From: Linanthus parryae
Taxonomy: Eukaryota; Streptophyta; Magnoliopsida; Ericales; Polemoniaceae
Length of the DNA stretch: 64,000 bases
NCBI GenBank assembly: GCA_023055425.1
Contig: JALGPY010000007.1
Location: 12,906,001-12,970,000 of the forward strand
Direction: 5' to 3'
Below, piece after piece: positions 22,807 to 34,912 of the stretch. A program made the position numbers and the translations under genes. The stretch's first letter is position 1. Each line of letters starts with the position of its first letter. Under the pieces are notes generated by a model. The model had not been told where the DNA came from, did not search any database, and saw only the letters and a program-made list of their open reading frames with translations.

Positions 22807-25748
22807 TTATCTGAAACTCCGGTATGATTGAGGGAACCATCTTGAATACAGGTGACGTTTCAGCTTGATGACCAGCGCCAATACGCCATAACAAGGTATA
22901 TGCATTAACGCCACACCTAGGTACCTGTCACACCATCATCATCATATTTAGAGACACGCTTAAATCACACTAGATGAATTGACCTACTCCAGAGCAACTT
23001 TTTTAATGCCCTAACATCACACATCGTGGCATGTATTTCATTCCATGCAACACAAGACACATAAGAGAGTGGGAGAAGACAATGTAGTAGAGTTTTTACA
23101 CGTAGTATGTTTTATGGAACATAACACCACATGAACAACATTTCATCTTTGGAAACCAAATGTTAGCCCAGACCGTGGCGGAGCCAGGAATTTACCGGTG
23201 GAGGGCCACAATTCCAATGTCACCAACAACCGAAAAATTATAGAGTGAATCCCCATATGTTATGTCAGAGTATCAAGGCAGATCAAAATATATAAATAAT
23301 CAACTACACGAGTTTAGGGATAGATTTATAGTTTTTTAAGACTCGGACTATTTGGTAACATCTTTAGTGGCTTTTCTGCATAAACATTTCAGAAGCTGAG
23401 GCACAATCATAATTTTCTTTTTTTTTTTTATTTATTTTTTTTGGGGGGGGGGGGGGGGGGGGGGTGGCGCTTCGCCATTGACAGCGGTACGAGCGTAGTT
23501 CCTGGTTCATGAACTGTACGTTTTTTTCCCTTTTTTTATGGGATTAGGTTTGAACCTTGGCGAGTTGGAAACTACAAGTAGAAATATAGATTTATTGTAA
23601 CTGATGTTCTTGACCAAAAAATTGCAGGCTGTGAATGCTGATGCATATGTTCACAGAATCCATCTCGGTTTGTCTTATGCCCGAGTATACTCGTCGAGTA
23701 AATGTCCAAAATCATGAAAATCTGGCTAGGGGTGTGAGCGGTTCGGTTTGGTGCGGTTTTTGCTAAAACCATAAACCGAACCGAATACATCGGTTTACTA
23801 ATTTTGTAACCAAAACAAACCACTTGAAAGGATGAACCGAACCAAACCAAACCGAAAAACATCGGTTTGGTTCGGTTCGGTGCGGTCCGTTTGCGTAAAA
23901 AGTATTGAGTGAATATTATAATACTACTTTGTCAACAAACTTCAAGTTTTAAGTGAAAAATAGATTAAATTGACTTAAAAATATGCACAACTATCGTTTT
24001 AGAGAGAAAATATGATGACACGTGAGAGAAATAGAGAAGATTAAGATTAATATAATCATTCTAAATGAATCTATCTAGCCGTGTTTCTTTTTTATAGATT
24101 ATTTAATATATTTTACACAATATACATTGTAGTAAAAGTACGTTAAGCACATTTCGGTTCGGTTCGGTTTGGTGCGGTGTGATATTTTTACAAACCAAAA
24201 ACCATACCGAATAGACCGGTTTGTGAAAAATTAAACCATTGATAAACCGAACATCCAAAAAAACCATCCAAAACCTAGCATTTCGGTTTGGTTCGGTCGG
24301 TTTGACCGGTTTATTCAGTTTTCGTTACCCCCATAAATCTGGCATTGAGTGAACCGTGAGTGTTCCTTAAGTAGTGTTATGGTTTGAGTTTAGATAGAGG
24401 CGACATACCAAAGTACGGCATAAGAGCCCGACAAGTCAAGGAAGGGATATGGCCACCTGAAACAAAAACATCCTCCATATGAAACTAGTAATTTGCAGAT
24501 ATTAAAATGACAGAAAGTAACGAAGAATTACCAAAGGTTAACACAAGCGTGGACAATCCATTGGACGATGACATAAATCCCAGTCCACCAAATGAAGTAA
24601 GAAATCCGGAACCAGGGAAATCTCTGAACCAAGGGGTAGTAACATTCATCGTATGCTTAGACTTCTTTTAAAATCAACCAACCAGTAGGAAACAATACAA
24701 AATAATAATGAAACAGCATTTGAAGAAATTTGCAGCCTACCGAACAATTTAGCGCTATATCACCAAGAAGCAGAACTGCATTGAGTGTGTGGGTAAGCAC
24801 TGTCAACTGTAATCAAATAAAACTTGGTTACTCATGTTGGAGAATCGAACCATCTCAATAATAAATGAGATGCTTAAGACTCTGCAGGAGTAGATCCTAG
24901 TAAGAAATTTGTGTGGCATAAGTGGCTGTTCATGCTATTGGTAACTATAAGTGGTTGTCTGAGACTCGGCGACTCAACAACTTGTTTAATGAAGTCAAAT
25001 TCAAGCATTGGCTATGTCTGGCTAAACAATGGGAAAATGAACTCAGAAACAATAGCTTCATGCTGCAGGCAAGTAACTGACTTACTCCACTTCGTATCCA
25101 ACTATATAGGAGTTAGACAATGAATTAAACTATTTTGACCTAATAGAGGAGATTCTGATCAATTATTTGACAAAGATACCAAATGATCAAGGTTCAACAC
25201 GTTTATGGGGGAAAGACCGGGCTTGTAGTAGTACACCAGTTTGTGTGTCTTTTAGTTATCGTCTTCGCCTACCCAGTTCATCAATCACAAGGGTTTGCAA
25301 CACACAGACTGCTAACCCACCACTGTAGCCCGTGGCGGACACGTGCTTTGATCAAGTGGGGCCCAAAATGCATGTGCGAATTTACAGCGCTGTAAACATA
25401 ATGCATAGACCGCAATAATCATTATAATAATACTGCATTTTAATAATGTGATATACGTCCAAAAGTAACTTGTTCAAGTAAATTCATATAGTTAATAGGC
25501 AAACAATAAACATTTTGGGAGGAAACCAATGTAAACCTTTTTTTTTAATTCTCATTGGGACTGTTTGGATGAGCTGAAGTAAGTGAGTGCTTTAGTTTAA
25601 AAGCTCATTTAATCAGTAGTGTTTGGATGCGATAGATTATAGTATATTATTGGTAATTTCTTTTTTATTAAATTCTTATTTTTTTTAAATCCAGAAATTC
25701 CCATTCCCTCCAAAACAATCCAGATATCCCCCAAAATAACCCGGAATT

Positions 25749-25780
<32 letters not shown>

Positions 25781-28379
25781 GGATTTCCAGAATTCCATAT
25801 TTTTAGCCGGAATACCTGATTTTCTTTTTGGGAATTCCGGATTTTTTTTGGTTTGGAGAGATTTGACTGAAAATCTCGGATTTTTTACTATACTCTACCT
25901 CTCGACTTAATCGTATCCAAACAGCCCCATTAACTCATAAAGATAAAATTCTAAATATTTGGAGCTAAGTTTTGTTATTTCCATCAACCATAAAGAGGTC
26001 AAGTCAATATTTGAGATTTAAAGGATTGGAACACACAAGTTTGAATATGTTGTAGGGGCCAAGATATAGGATTTCTATTTGAAGACATCAAATAGCTCGG
26101 AAGACCTAGTATAATCTCAGGACCTTGAAGGGGCCATGGCCCCAACGGCCTATAGCAACCAAGTTTCTTGCGGCAAACGGAGATCACCAAGTTATTTGCG
26201 CTAGCGCTAGCGACGAAAATGATCAGATTTGTATACTCGTGTTAACATAAAAAATCACTAGCAGAAATGCTACGGTCAAGCAGAGACATATTTTGCAATG
26301 TTAGTGGACAATGAATTTAGCTCAATGCAATAATTGCTGGCAATAGATATTAAACATGCATTACTTACATAGTTCCAATCGTAATCCTTGACTGTAAGGA
26401 AAGGAAATATAATGAACCAATAAACAGAGTCAGTCAAAATCACAGCCCCCGCCGTCATCTGTGCGTGAAAAAATCTAGTTAAACGATGCAGTAACTTGAG
26501 CTGGACCATATATATTTAAATACATGCATTACCAAATAATGATAAATATTGTAAAATGAAGCTCATACCTGGAATATAACTTGAAATAGAAGACCCGAGA
26601 AGGCTGCAATGTGGAAACTACGGTTCTCGTCTGTAGGGCTCAAGTTGTGTTCAACTCCATACCTATAAACTGGTTCTTTGCATGTCAATGGCACATACAA
26701 TCCTTGCTCTGAATCTGTTCCCACATTGTTAACATTAACCTCTGCATGCATATTAAGATGGTGGCATCCATAAATCGAGAGCAGCGATCCAAACTACAAA
26801 AGATTTGAGATCTTAAGGTTGTCAACCGATCCAAACTGCAAGCTGAAATTCAGCACAAAAAGGAAATATGATGCATACCGCAAAATAGATTATTATCAGA
26901 ACAAGTGTCCACCTGGTCAACAGAAAAAAAAATGAGAATACAGATGGGTAATAGTTTAAATAAATCCAGAAACACTTCCGGAAACTGAATAAGAAAACTG
27001 AAGAATTTGCGTCTGAACCTAAAAGTAAATATATAAGATGAACTAGGCACAATGAATCATTAATGCCCAGTGAGTTCCTGTGTTTGGTCAGGTTGGGTGC
27101 AGTACTGAGTTTCGCAGTGAGTTGTGTGCATAAATGGGATTCACAGAGCCTCTCATGTCCAAGAAGAGGTTAGGGTCCTCAGTTGGTGTGTCTTTTGAGT
27201 TTTTTTATTTTAAAATAGATCCAGAACCACTTCCAGGAACTGACTGAAAAATAGAAGAATTCATGTCTGAGGCAGAATGAATCTTTTTTACGGTAGCCTT
27301 TAAACTTTGACTTAATAAGGAAAGATACATACAAAATACAAGACGGGCCCAGGAGTATAAACAATGAAATCGTTAGTGCTAAGTGCTAACTAAGTTAGCT
27401 ATACAGTGAATTCCAGTGTTTGGTCAAGTTGTGTGCAGAACTGGGTTTCACATAGCCTCTCATTTCCAAGAAGAGGTTAGGAAGCTACGATATCACACAA
27501 TGGCTCAGTAGCAATGTGATAGATTAGAGGGAAATTGCTGCAAACAGTTACCAATTCCTCAAGTCCACTAATGTGTCCCATCTCTGGATAGTTTTGTAAT
27601 GGATTGCATGGAAATTGTTGGAAGGGTAAAAAAATATCAGGTAGCGGACTAACATCCTGTTTGCAGATGTAAAGATAGTGCACATCTTATGGTTGAGTAG
27701 TGACTAAAGCCTATCCTAATGTCTCAGCGTTTGAAGCTAAAGTACCAAGTTCTTCGACTAATGTTCCTCACTGATGTCATATGATAGCAGAACAAAAAAA
27801 TACAGGTCATCGTCTTCCCAAAAGTAAATGTGAATTATAAGTGACGAAAACCAAATGCTAATACCTCTGCAAAGCTACTGAAGAACTTTTTTTTTTCTTC
27901 TTTTTTTCTCATGTCACACTAGATCACAGGTTACCAGTAAAAGATTCTTCAAGCCTCTTAAACTAATGTAAATGTAATTAGATAGTAAAAATTGAACGAA
28001 AGAGGTAATGCATATCTCAGCTGCATTTAAGGAAAGAGATAACTTACTGAGTATAATAGAGCAATGCGCTGCCCCCATGAACAATAACAGCAGCAATAAG
28101 CGTCCCTAAAAGCAGGAGGAACGCAATAACTCGGTAAACCAACAACCAAACGGGGTGAATCTCGTTTAAGCATGGCCTCCAAGCTTCATCACAAAAAATC
28201 TCAGCTCCTTCTTGCTCTATTCTTCTCCTCACAGATTCTGCGTGATCAGAACGCTCATATTTCCAGATTATATATGTTGCTACAATCATGGGCACCAAAA
28301 CCCAAATCGCACAAAGTAGAAATCTCCAGTTTAGCCAATAACTAAGAGACGTTGTGTCCTCAATCCCCAGAATCTCCAT
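22807..28379 (-). CDS. Plant multi-pass transmembrane protein of unknown function, 8 coding exons
   Basis: Minus-strand exons in order: 28379-28048, 26912-26879, 26793-26569, 26458-26369, 24806-24741, 24623-24532, 24456-24409, 22924-22807. All introns are GT-AG; exons sum to 1005 nt (334 aa plus stop) and frames close exactly. The protein opens MEILGIEDTTSLSYW, has a first membrane span in exon 1, a charged loop with EDE/RRRIEQE and DEAWRPCLNEIHP, and about six to seven hydrophobic segments overall. It ends RWFPQSYRSFR. It belongs to a conserved plant family of uncharacterised membrane proteins that share the TTSLSYWLNWRF start, the SIYGC motif and the CYG..AL..K.K...SRWFP.SY tail; no biochemical role is known to me. 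The last intron holds a hAT MITE. Confidence 0.9.
23727..24335. mobile_element. hAT-type MITE, 609 bp, last intron of the membrane-protein gene
   Basis: Begins TAGGGGTGTGAGCGGTTCGG and ends CGTTACCCCCATA, flanked by a perfect 8-bp direct repeat AATCTGGC (23719-23726 and 24336-24343). Rich in subterminal TTCGGTTCGGTTTGG motifs in both orientations, a feature of hAT MITEs where such motifs bind transposase. No coding capacity. Confidence 0.88.
25557..25928. mobile_element. MITE with GGGACTGTTTGGAT ends, 372 bp, membrane-protein gene intron
   Basis: Left end GGGACTGTTTGGAT, right end ATCCAAACAGCCCC, reverse complements except one base. ATT follows and precedes the ends, so the target duplication may be 3 bp but is not certain. 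The inside has a long C run (about 25750-25768) and an inverted-repeat-like segment of TTCCGGATT motifs. It lies in the intron between exons 24806-24741 and 26458-26369. Confidence 0.65.
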
Positions 28380-29775
28380 CCTGTTAACACAAAATAACAT
28401 AGAACTCAATACTTTTTCTTCAATGGGATAACCAGTTCTCTAATTTTCTGCTTTTCAGTGTCACAAACACTCCAAAATGGGCTTCAAAAGGAATGTTAAT
28501 TCTATAGTTAGGCCCTGTTTCGTTTCAGCTAAAAATCTGAAAATTTTGCTGAAAATAATTTAGGTGAAAAATCCAGTTGAACTGAAAATCAAAATATGTT
28601 TGGTATGCCCTGAAATTGTGCACTACTAATTTGATCCACTTGACAAAATTTTACGACCTCTATAATCAACTACTAGAATACACTTACTTCAAAACGAATG
28701 CAAATCTACATAATAAGCTGCTATGGAGAATAAGCTATCCCCTAAAATGTGACATTGGAATAGCTTATCCTCATCTATATAACAATGGACTGTGGGGATT
28801 AAGCTATCCCCAAAATGTGACATGTGGAATAGCTTATCCTCGCCATATTCTAAAAACCAAACACTTCATAAAAAATATAAAAAAAAATAATACATTTGAA
28901 GACAAATATTCTTCTTTGGGTAGTGCCCTTATCCACTAGTGTCTAAAAGATATTAAACTAATTTTTAGGATATTTTCAACTGCAAAATCCCCAATTTTAG
29001 AGCTTCTACAATTGCCCCGAGATTATATTCATCAACTGATTTTTCAGGTTAAGATTTTGTTTTTATAGCAAATGAAATTTAGAAAAACTGCAGATTCTAA
29101 TCCAACCAAACATGCACTTAGTAAGTTAATAAGACAAGCACCAGAATTCAAGAACAAAGCGCTTGGCTATAAACTTCGAAGATATGTTGTTACTTGTTAC
29201 CCAACTTCACTTAATTTCCTAGTCCTACTTCAATGGAGGTTTTGTTAAATGTAAATTATATCCTCTATAGCATCACCATTCTCTAAACGCCTTATAAGGG
29301 GGGAAACTGAATGTTCATAGCGGAGGAGCAACAAAAAGGCACGCAAATAAACGTTTTTTATGCCCTAAATCGAGCGGCAGTAAACATTACAGAAACCAAC
29401 GAGCATTACATGAATTCCTTGTATCAATAACAGAATCGTAAAACTGAAACTGAAATCGAACTGATAAAGCACGGAAAGTGCAATTGAAATAAAATATTGG
29501 ACGACATACTGGAAGTTCAATCAGAACGAACAGCTTCCGTCGCAGATCGGTTGGATGTTCATAGCCGGTTCATGATCGGACTCGTTCCGGTGATTTTTTT
29601 TCCGATGGGATAACAACGACGAAGAAGTGAACGCAAATGCGTCTGAAACCGTCGAGAGAGAGAGAGAGAAGGGAGTGAGTGAGAGTGCATTCGCCGAGGC
29701 ATCGCCATTTCGCCACCTCAGATCATCTGATGCCACGTTTAGGGCCGTTTCCGCCGCGTCACGAGACTTGCTTGC
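28380..29775 (-). promoter_or_regulatory. 5' leader with intron, and probable TATA box, of the membrane-protein gene
   Basis: On the minus strand the start codon is preceded by GTGTTAACAG|G, a good acceptor at 28381-28382, and a matching donor, GTATGT, begins at 29509. A noncoding first exon would therefore run from about 29775 to 29510, with a 1.13-kb leader intron. A TATA-like TATATACTATATAG lies at about 29814-29801, at a suitable distance. The leader exon contains a GA-rich tract near 29655-29675. The transcription start is inferred, not seen. Confidence 0.5.
28511..29117. mobile_element. Degenerate Tourist-like MITE, 607 bp, in the leader intron
   Basis: Flanked by TTA on both sides, with left end GGCCCTGTTTCGTTTCAG and right end CCAACCAAACATGCAC, a partial inverted match. 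Inside are two direct copies of a 42-43 bp segment (28731-28772 and 28799-28841) containing AAGCTATCCCC, AAAATGTGACAT and GGAATAGCTTATCCTC. The ends are diverged, so the family call is tentative. Confidence 0.5.
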
Positions 29776-29917
29776 AAGGCGGATAACACATTGGGGCAAC
29801 TATATAGTATATACAACTGCATCCCCTATGGTTTGGAATATTTCAATCAACCCCTTCCATTTTATTTTCATTTCATTTCATTTTCTTTACAAATTTTTGT
29901 TTTCATTGCTTCTGTTG

Positions 29918-32064
29918 AATTGTTGTGCCTTGAGTTGAATGGGTGAAGAAATCGCCAATAGCTTCAACAAGGACCTGAGGAAGACAAAGGAGGCTAAGGA
30001 AACTAAGGAAAACAAAGGCTGCAGCATTCAGGATTTTATGTATTTCGTATTTTGTTCATCAGAGTTTGATAAATTCTGCAAGGATCAGGGAGTTGCTCGC
30101 CATCACACTTTTCGACACACATCACAAAAGAATGGTGTAGCCGAAAGAATGAATCGGACGCTTTTGGCAAAAGCACGGTGTATGTTTTCAAATGCAGGTC
30201 TTACTAACTAGAGGTTTCTGAGAGAGACAGTTTCCATGACATGTCATCTCGTAAATCAGAGCCCGCACACATGAATATCATGCTAGATTTCTATGTAGGT
30301 ATGGTCCGGAAAAAGCACATATTACTCGGATATGAGGGTCTTTGGTTGCGTTGCTTATTATCATGCGGATTTTGGCAAGCTAGAACCACGAGCGAAGAAT
30401 GAGGTACTCATGGGCTATGTGATGGGTGTGAAGGGATACAAGATTTGGATATACAACAAAATTATACTTAACAGAAGTGTAGTTTTTTTATTAGAGTTCA
30501 ATGATCAATTCAAGTTCCTTCGAAGATAAAGGTTGGAGATGCATATAAGAATATGGAGGCAATTTCAGGTCCTAATGATCCCAAGGATCTCCAATTGGCG
30601 CCACCGCCGCCGAAAATCGAAGAGGAAGAAGCAGAAGAGTCTAATGAGGATGCATCGCTATGAAAAGAATCGATTCATCATAATATTGCTGAAGGAAGCC
30701 AAGGAGAGTCATAAAGCCTACAAAAAGTTAAAGAGATGATGGCATGGTGGTGTATGCATTGCAAGTAGTCGAGGAAGTGGAGGATGATTCATCGACCTAT
30801 AAGGCTGCGATTTCTAATTACGAGTCATCACAATTTGTATTCGTGGTGGGAGAAGAGATGGAGTCTCTTAGCAAGAACTTGACTTGGGAGCATGTTAAAT
30901 TGTCAGCAGGAAGGAATATTGTCACTTGCAAGTGAGTTTTTCAGAAGAAATTAAGGGACTTCAATTGGAGAAGGTGTCAAGTATAAATCAAGGTTAGTTG
31001 CATGAGGATTCAGTCAGAAAGAAGGAGTTGAATACAACTAGAGCTTCTCACAGGTGGCCAGACATACTTCAATGATAGCAAGAGATCAATGACTGGCTAT
31101 GTATTTGCTCTGGGCGGTTTTGTTGTGAGTTGGAAGGCTACGCTACAGCCGACGGTGACTTTGAAAACCATGGAGACGGAGTATATGGCTCTAACGGAAT
31201 CAGCAAAGGAGGCAAATTGGCTTAAAGAAATGGTCAATGATCTATGCTTACTTTAAGATAATGTGATAGTCTACTGTGATAGCTTGAGTGCGATTTGCTT
31301 AACTAAGGACCATATTCATCATGAAAGGACCAAGCATATCGACGTCAGACATTATTTTTTGAGAAACAAAGGGAGGATCAATGTAATGAAGGCGGGGGTA
31401 GCTGACAACTCCGCGAATATGTTTACGAAGGCAGTTCCGAAAAGCAAGTTCCAGCATTGTATGTATTGCTCAACATCTTGAGCCAGTGAGGCCCTTCGGG
31501 ACATGTTGGGTCCGGTGTGGGTCCAGTGAGTCTCTGTGACGAGAGACATTGGGTATGGAGAAGGCAAGCTTTATTTACGAGAAGAGAAGCAGTTGTTGCC
31601 GGTGAGAGAATTCAAGCCAATGTGGAGATTTGTCGAATTGTGCCTTGAATGGGTGAAGAAATCACTAAGAGCATCAACAGGACCTAAGAAAAGGCAAAGG
31701 AGGCAAATGAAGCTAAGGAAAACAAAGGTTGCAACATTCGGGATTTTATGCAGGTCGAACAACCTGTGTCAGTAGGTCGCACGACCTGTGGCGCAAGTCG
31801 TCCTACCTGTGTCGGGTTCTGGCGTTTTGGAAAAAATTCCTATTAGCTCTAGGACGGCCCTAGGTCGGTCTTAAGCAATTCTAAACACTATAAAAGGTCC
31901 TCTAATTGTCTTAGATGTGTATGCATTTTATTGTACTCGTTCCTCCTGATAAATAAATGTCTCTCTTTGTCGTAGACGTAGTTAGCTCGGCTTGGGCTGG
32001 TGAACCACGTAAACTCAGATCTTTTATCGTTTTTGTACGTTCGTGAGGCGTAAGTGTCATAACA
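29918..32064 (+). mobile_element. Ty1/copia retrotransposon remnant with partial LTR copies
   Basis: A diverged copy of one stretch (29918 to about 30040) recurs at 31633-31752. The right copy lies inside a plausible 3' LTR that starts TGTTGGGTCC at 31504, has a TATA-like CTATAAAAGG at about 31888 and may end at TAACA near 32064. The left copy therefore looks like a piece of the 5' LTR joined directly to pol. The pol portion between them is rearranged and full of stops. The boundary at 32064 is a guess from the TG...CA rule. Confidence 0.7.
30046..31485 (+). pseudogene. Copia pol remnant: integrase tail, RT scrap, RNase H
   Basis: Pieces appear in normal copia order. Integrase C-terminal half: VARHHTFRHTSQKNGVAER (30091-30147), then KLEPRAKNEVLMGY. 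A short RT scrap: NLTWEHVKLSAG (about 30874-30910) and FSQKEGVEYN. RNase H: SKRSMTGYVFALGG (about 31078-31120), METEYMALTESAKEANWLK, VYCDSLSAI and HERTKHIDVRHYF (about 31320-31360). Missing are gag, protease, the integrase catalytic core and the RT active-site YVDD. Frames change repeatedly, so nothing functional is encoded. Confidence 0.85.
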
Positions 32065-32738
32065 ACTTTCATTTTTTGTTTTCATTTCAAGAGTGACCAT
32101 ATACACAAATTTACAAAACACTTGTATTTTTGTTTTGTAAATCTCACTTCAAAGTGATGTATCAGTGGAGAGACTCGCCACAAGTCCCTTACCACTTGAC
32201 CAAACACTTTAAAGAAGAGTCATATTTGATATTTTCGAAATCGCATTGATCGAAAAAAGCTTTTTAAAAGACTTTAAACACTTCAAAATCATGGTAAATT
32301 GATAGTTCAAACATTAAAACATTATGCATTTCAAAAAAAAAAAAAACATTAAAACATTATGCAATTTACTAATTTAATTTATTCTAAAAATCCTAAAGTA
32401 ATTGTGTGTCACTTAGTTAGACAGGATTATTTTTGCAAAGAAACATAGAACTTTAAAAAAATTAATAGCTAGATGTTTATAAAGATGAGCCAACAAAACA
32501 ATAGTCTCACATGGCTGAAGAAAATAATAGAAGCTAAAGAGTCCAAATAACAAAAAACCAACAAAGTTAAAAACGACGGTTCTCAATTACGTGACGCCTT
32601 TTACTTGCGTGCGAGCTTCTAAAGCGATCAACGAGGGAATCTCCATTCACATATCTTTCATATTTAGGGGTTCCAGCAGTTAGGCCGTTTGGAATTTGAT
32701 TAGTTGGTTAAAACAAGGACTAAAATTTACGCCCATTA
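32065..32738. other. Gene-free AT-rich DNA
   Basis: No gene, structured RNA or clear repeat boundary recognised. An A-run with adjacent duplicate phrase AACATTAAAACATTATGCA occurs at about 32310-32361. Confidence 0.4.
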
Positions 32739-33093
32739 GAGCATCTCCAGCAGGTAATGCAAACGGATTGTTTATGCAAAATATAAAGGACTTGGACAAA
32801 AAATGAAGTCCAACAGAGCATGCATCTGCAAATGCAAAATAGATGTCATGCATCTACCTCGCCTAATTTGGCGATAAAGTTGCCCCTCCATCTTGTTTTC
32901 CTATTTTTTTGGGTTGTTGCTATTGTTTAAGATAGTTGAGATATTGATGAAAAAAATTAAAATTCAATGGATATGCCTACTTTTTAGATGCCACTACTGG
33001 AGTTGGGCATGAATTTTACTGAAACGCAAAATGCAAAATTATAATTTTATGTAAAATTTGCATTAATTTTTCATGACATTGCTGGAGATGCTC
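32739..33093. mobile_element. Tourist/PIF-Harbinger-like MITE, 355 bp
   Basis: Ends GAGCATCTCCAGCAG and TTGCTGGAGATGCTC, flanked by TTA on both sides. Third member in this window of the terminal family also seen at 8860 and 15178. Noncoding. Confidence 0.8.
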
Positions 33094-33261
33094 TTAGTAA
33101 ATGTCAGTGCATGTCATTGGTGATATCATGAGTTAGTTCCTGCATGTTTGATTATTGAAATTCTTATTATCTGTAAAAAAATCCCTATGAAAAGAAGAAG
33201 AAATGACAGATAAGATTTTAAAATTATGATATGACTCGAGAGAATTACTTACAATATTTTA

Positions 33262-33556
33262 GAACTTTTGACAGAAAAATCCCCCTACAGTATTGTCTCG
33301 CTGACACTTAGCTTCCAGCAGTATTGATTTTGTCAGAAAACCCCCCCTACAGTTTCACTTTTACCGACATCCCGCACCATTTTTCAAACAAAAACCTTAT
33401 TGCAGTTTCACTTTTACCGACACTTAGCTACCAACAATTTTAGTAAAATTGTGCGCGATGTCAGTAAAAGTGAAACTGCTGGGGATTTTCTGACAAAATC
33501 AATACTGCTGGTAGCTAAGTGTTAGCGTGACTAAAGAGGTTGTCTGTCAAAAGTTC
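33262..33556. mobile_element. Foldback MITE with 9-bp target duplication (Mutator-like), 295 bp
   Basis: Begins GAACTTTTGACAG and ends CTGTCAAAAGTTC, flanked by a perfect 9-bp direct repeat AATATTTTA (33253-33261 and 33557-33565), the size made by Mutator-type transposases. Nearly the whole element is two inverted arms of about 120-130 bp around a short centre near 33420, so a transcript would fold into one long hairpin. The phrase CAGTTTCACTTTTACCGACA also repeats directly within the left half. Confidence 0.85.
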
Positions 33557-33565
33557 AATATTTTA

Positions 33566-34449
33566 TCAATTTTGATGACCAATGAGGACCACATTTGTGA
33601 TGTTACACATGTCATTGCTTTAATCTTTCAGTTATTTTCGACCGTTGGTTTTCTGCCCCACTACATGACAACGTGTACTTGACCAATCCCCCACAAGTTA
33701 GGTCGGTCATCTTGCTTGGACTTGTATTAGCAAGGATTTAGACTTAGAATATGTGTCGGCTCCCTATTAGAAAAAAGATCAAATTTTTAGTCCAACATCA
33801 GGTGCGCGACAACATATAAATACTCGTTCTCTAACAATTACGTCTCGTTAGCATGACATATTGAAAATATTAATAATAACAGTAATATCTCTATTTTTCT
33901 CCACTGCACTCAATATAATTTCTTAGGCGTGCTTAACTATTACGTTCATTATCTTTTCACTTTCGTATAGAATAATAATTATATTTTCGAAGAAAAATTG
34001 AGAATGCAACCACTTAAAAGTACACCATTCGTTATGAAATAGTTGAAGACTTTCATTTGGATAACCTGCATCATTTTTTATATTGTTCTATACGGTTTCA
34101 CCTGATTGGTACAATTCATATTGATAATTTATTTCATTTTTTTGACAAATGTATTTCAATAATTTTTGAGGAAATTTTATTTTAATCGTGGTGTTCGGAC
34201 TAGTTTGCACGCACTTCTACAAACTTACAGTGTCTTACAAAATATATAATCTAGATGTTAATGCCAATCGCCATTGACTACAAGATTAACAGGCGTTCGT
34301 GACGGAAGCAAACCTTTAATTCTAAGCTCCACCCGATATACCAACTCCTTTTTTTTTAGGTAAGTATACCAACTCCCTTTTTCTTTTCTTGTTTGAATAT
34401 ACCAACTCCTTGGATCTTGGGTTAAATTTAGTGACTTTAATCAATTAGA
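33566..34449. other. Gene-free DNA between MITE and Mutator-like element
   Basis: AT-rich, no reading frame of note. The phrase ATACCAACTCC occurs three times within about 80 bp (34337-34412), a small degenerate tandem repeat. Confidence 0.4.
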
Positions 34450-34912
34450 TAAAATAAAGGGTAAAACACAAAGCTCACACCTTGAGTATGTGTTATATAC
34501 AAATACACCCCTCGTATTTTGGTATATACCAATATTCCCCTATCATAGACAAAAAGCCCAATGTCAGTGGACTAATGTTGGACAAATACCACCCTTATGT
34601 TAGTGTCAGCTAGTAAATGTTATAAAATATATTTTTATGACCGCGTTGCCCCTATATATATGTGTTTTTGTGTTTATTGTCTTGATGTTCCTGACCACCA
34701 TTTTTGGTGTTATTCAACACCACCTCCATCACCACCAAATCCCGACCAGCAACACCACCAGCAACAACAACAACAACACCACCGAATCCTCACCACCCAT
34801 ACAACAACAACAAAACAAACTAACAACAACAACAAATTAAAGAACAAAATTTTAACACTAGGCTCATATCTTTAATTGAAAAGAAGCATAGAAGATTGCA
34901 CCTACCATGGCT

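Noticed and set aside
24383..24409. Alternative end of the membrane-protein gene reading through to a nearby stop
   Set aside because: A consensus donor GTATGT sits exactly where the family continues, and a downstream exon (22924-22807) restores the conserved C-terminal block in frame, so splicing is the better model.
34637..34875. Gln/Thr/Asn-rich ORFs
   Set aside because: Translation of a CAA/ACC simple repeat within the Mutator-like element.
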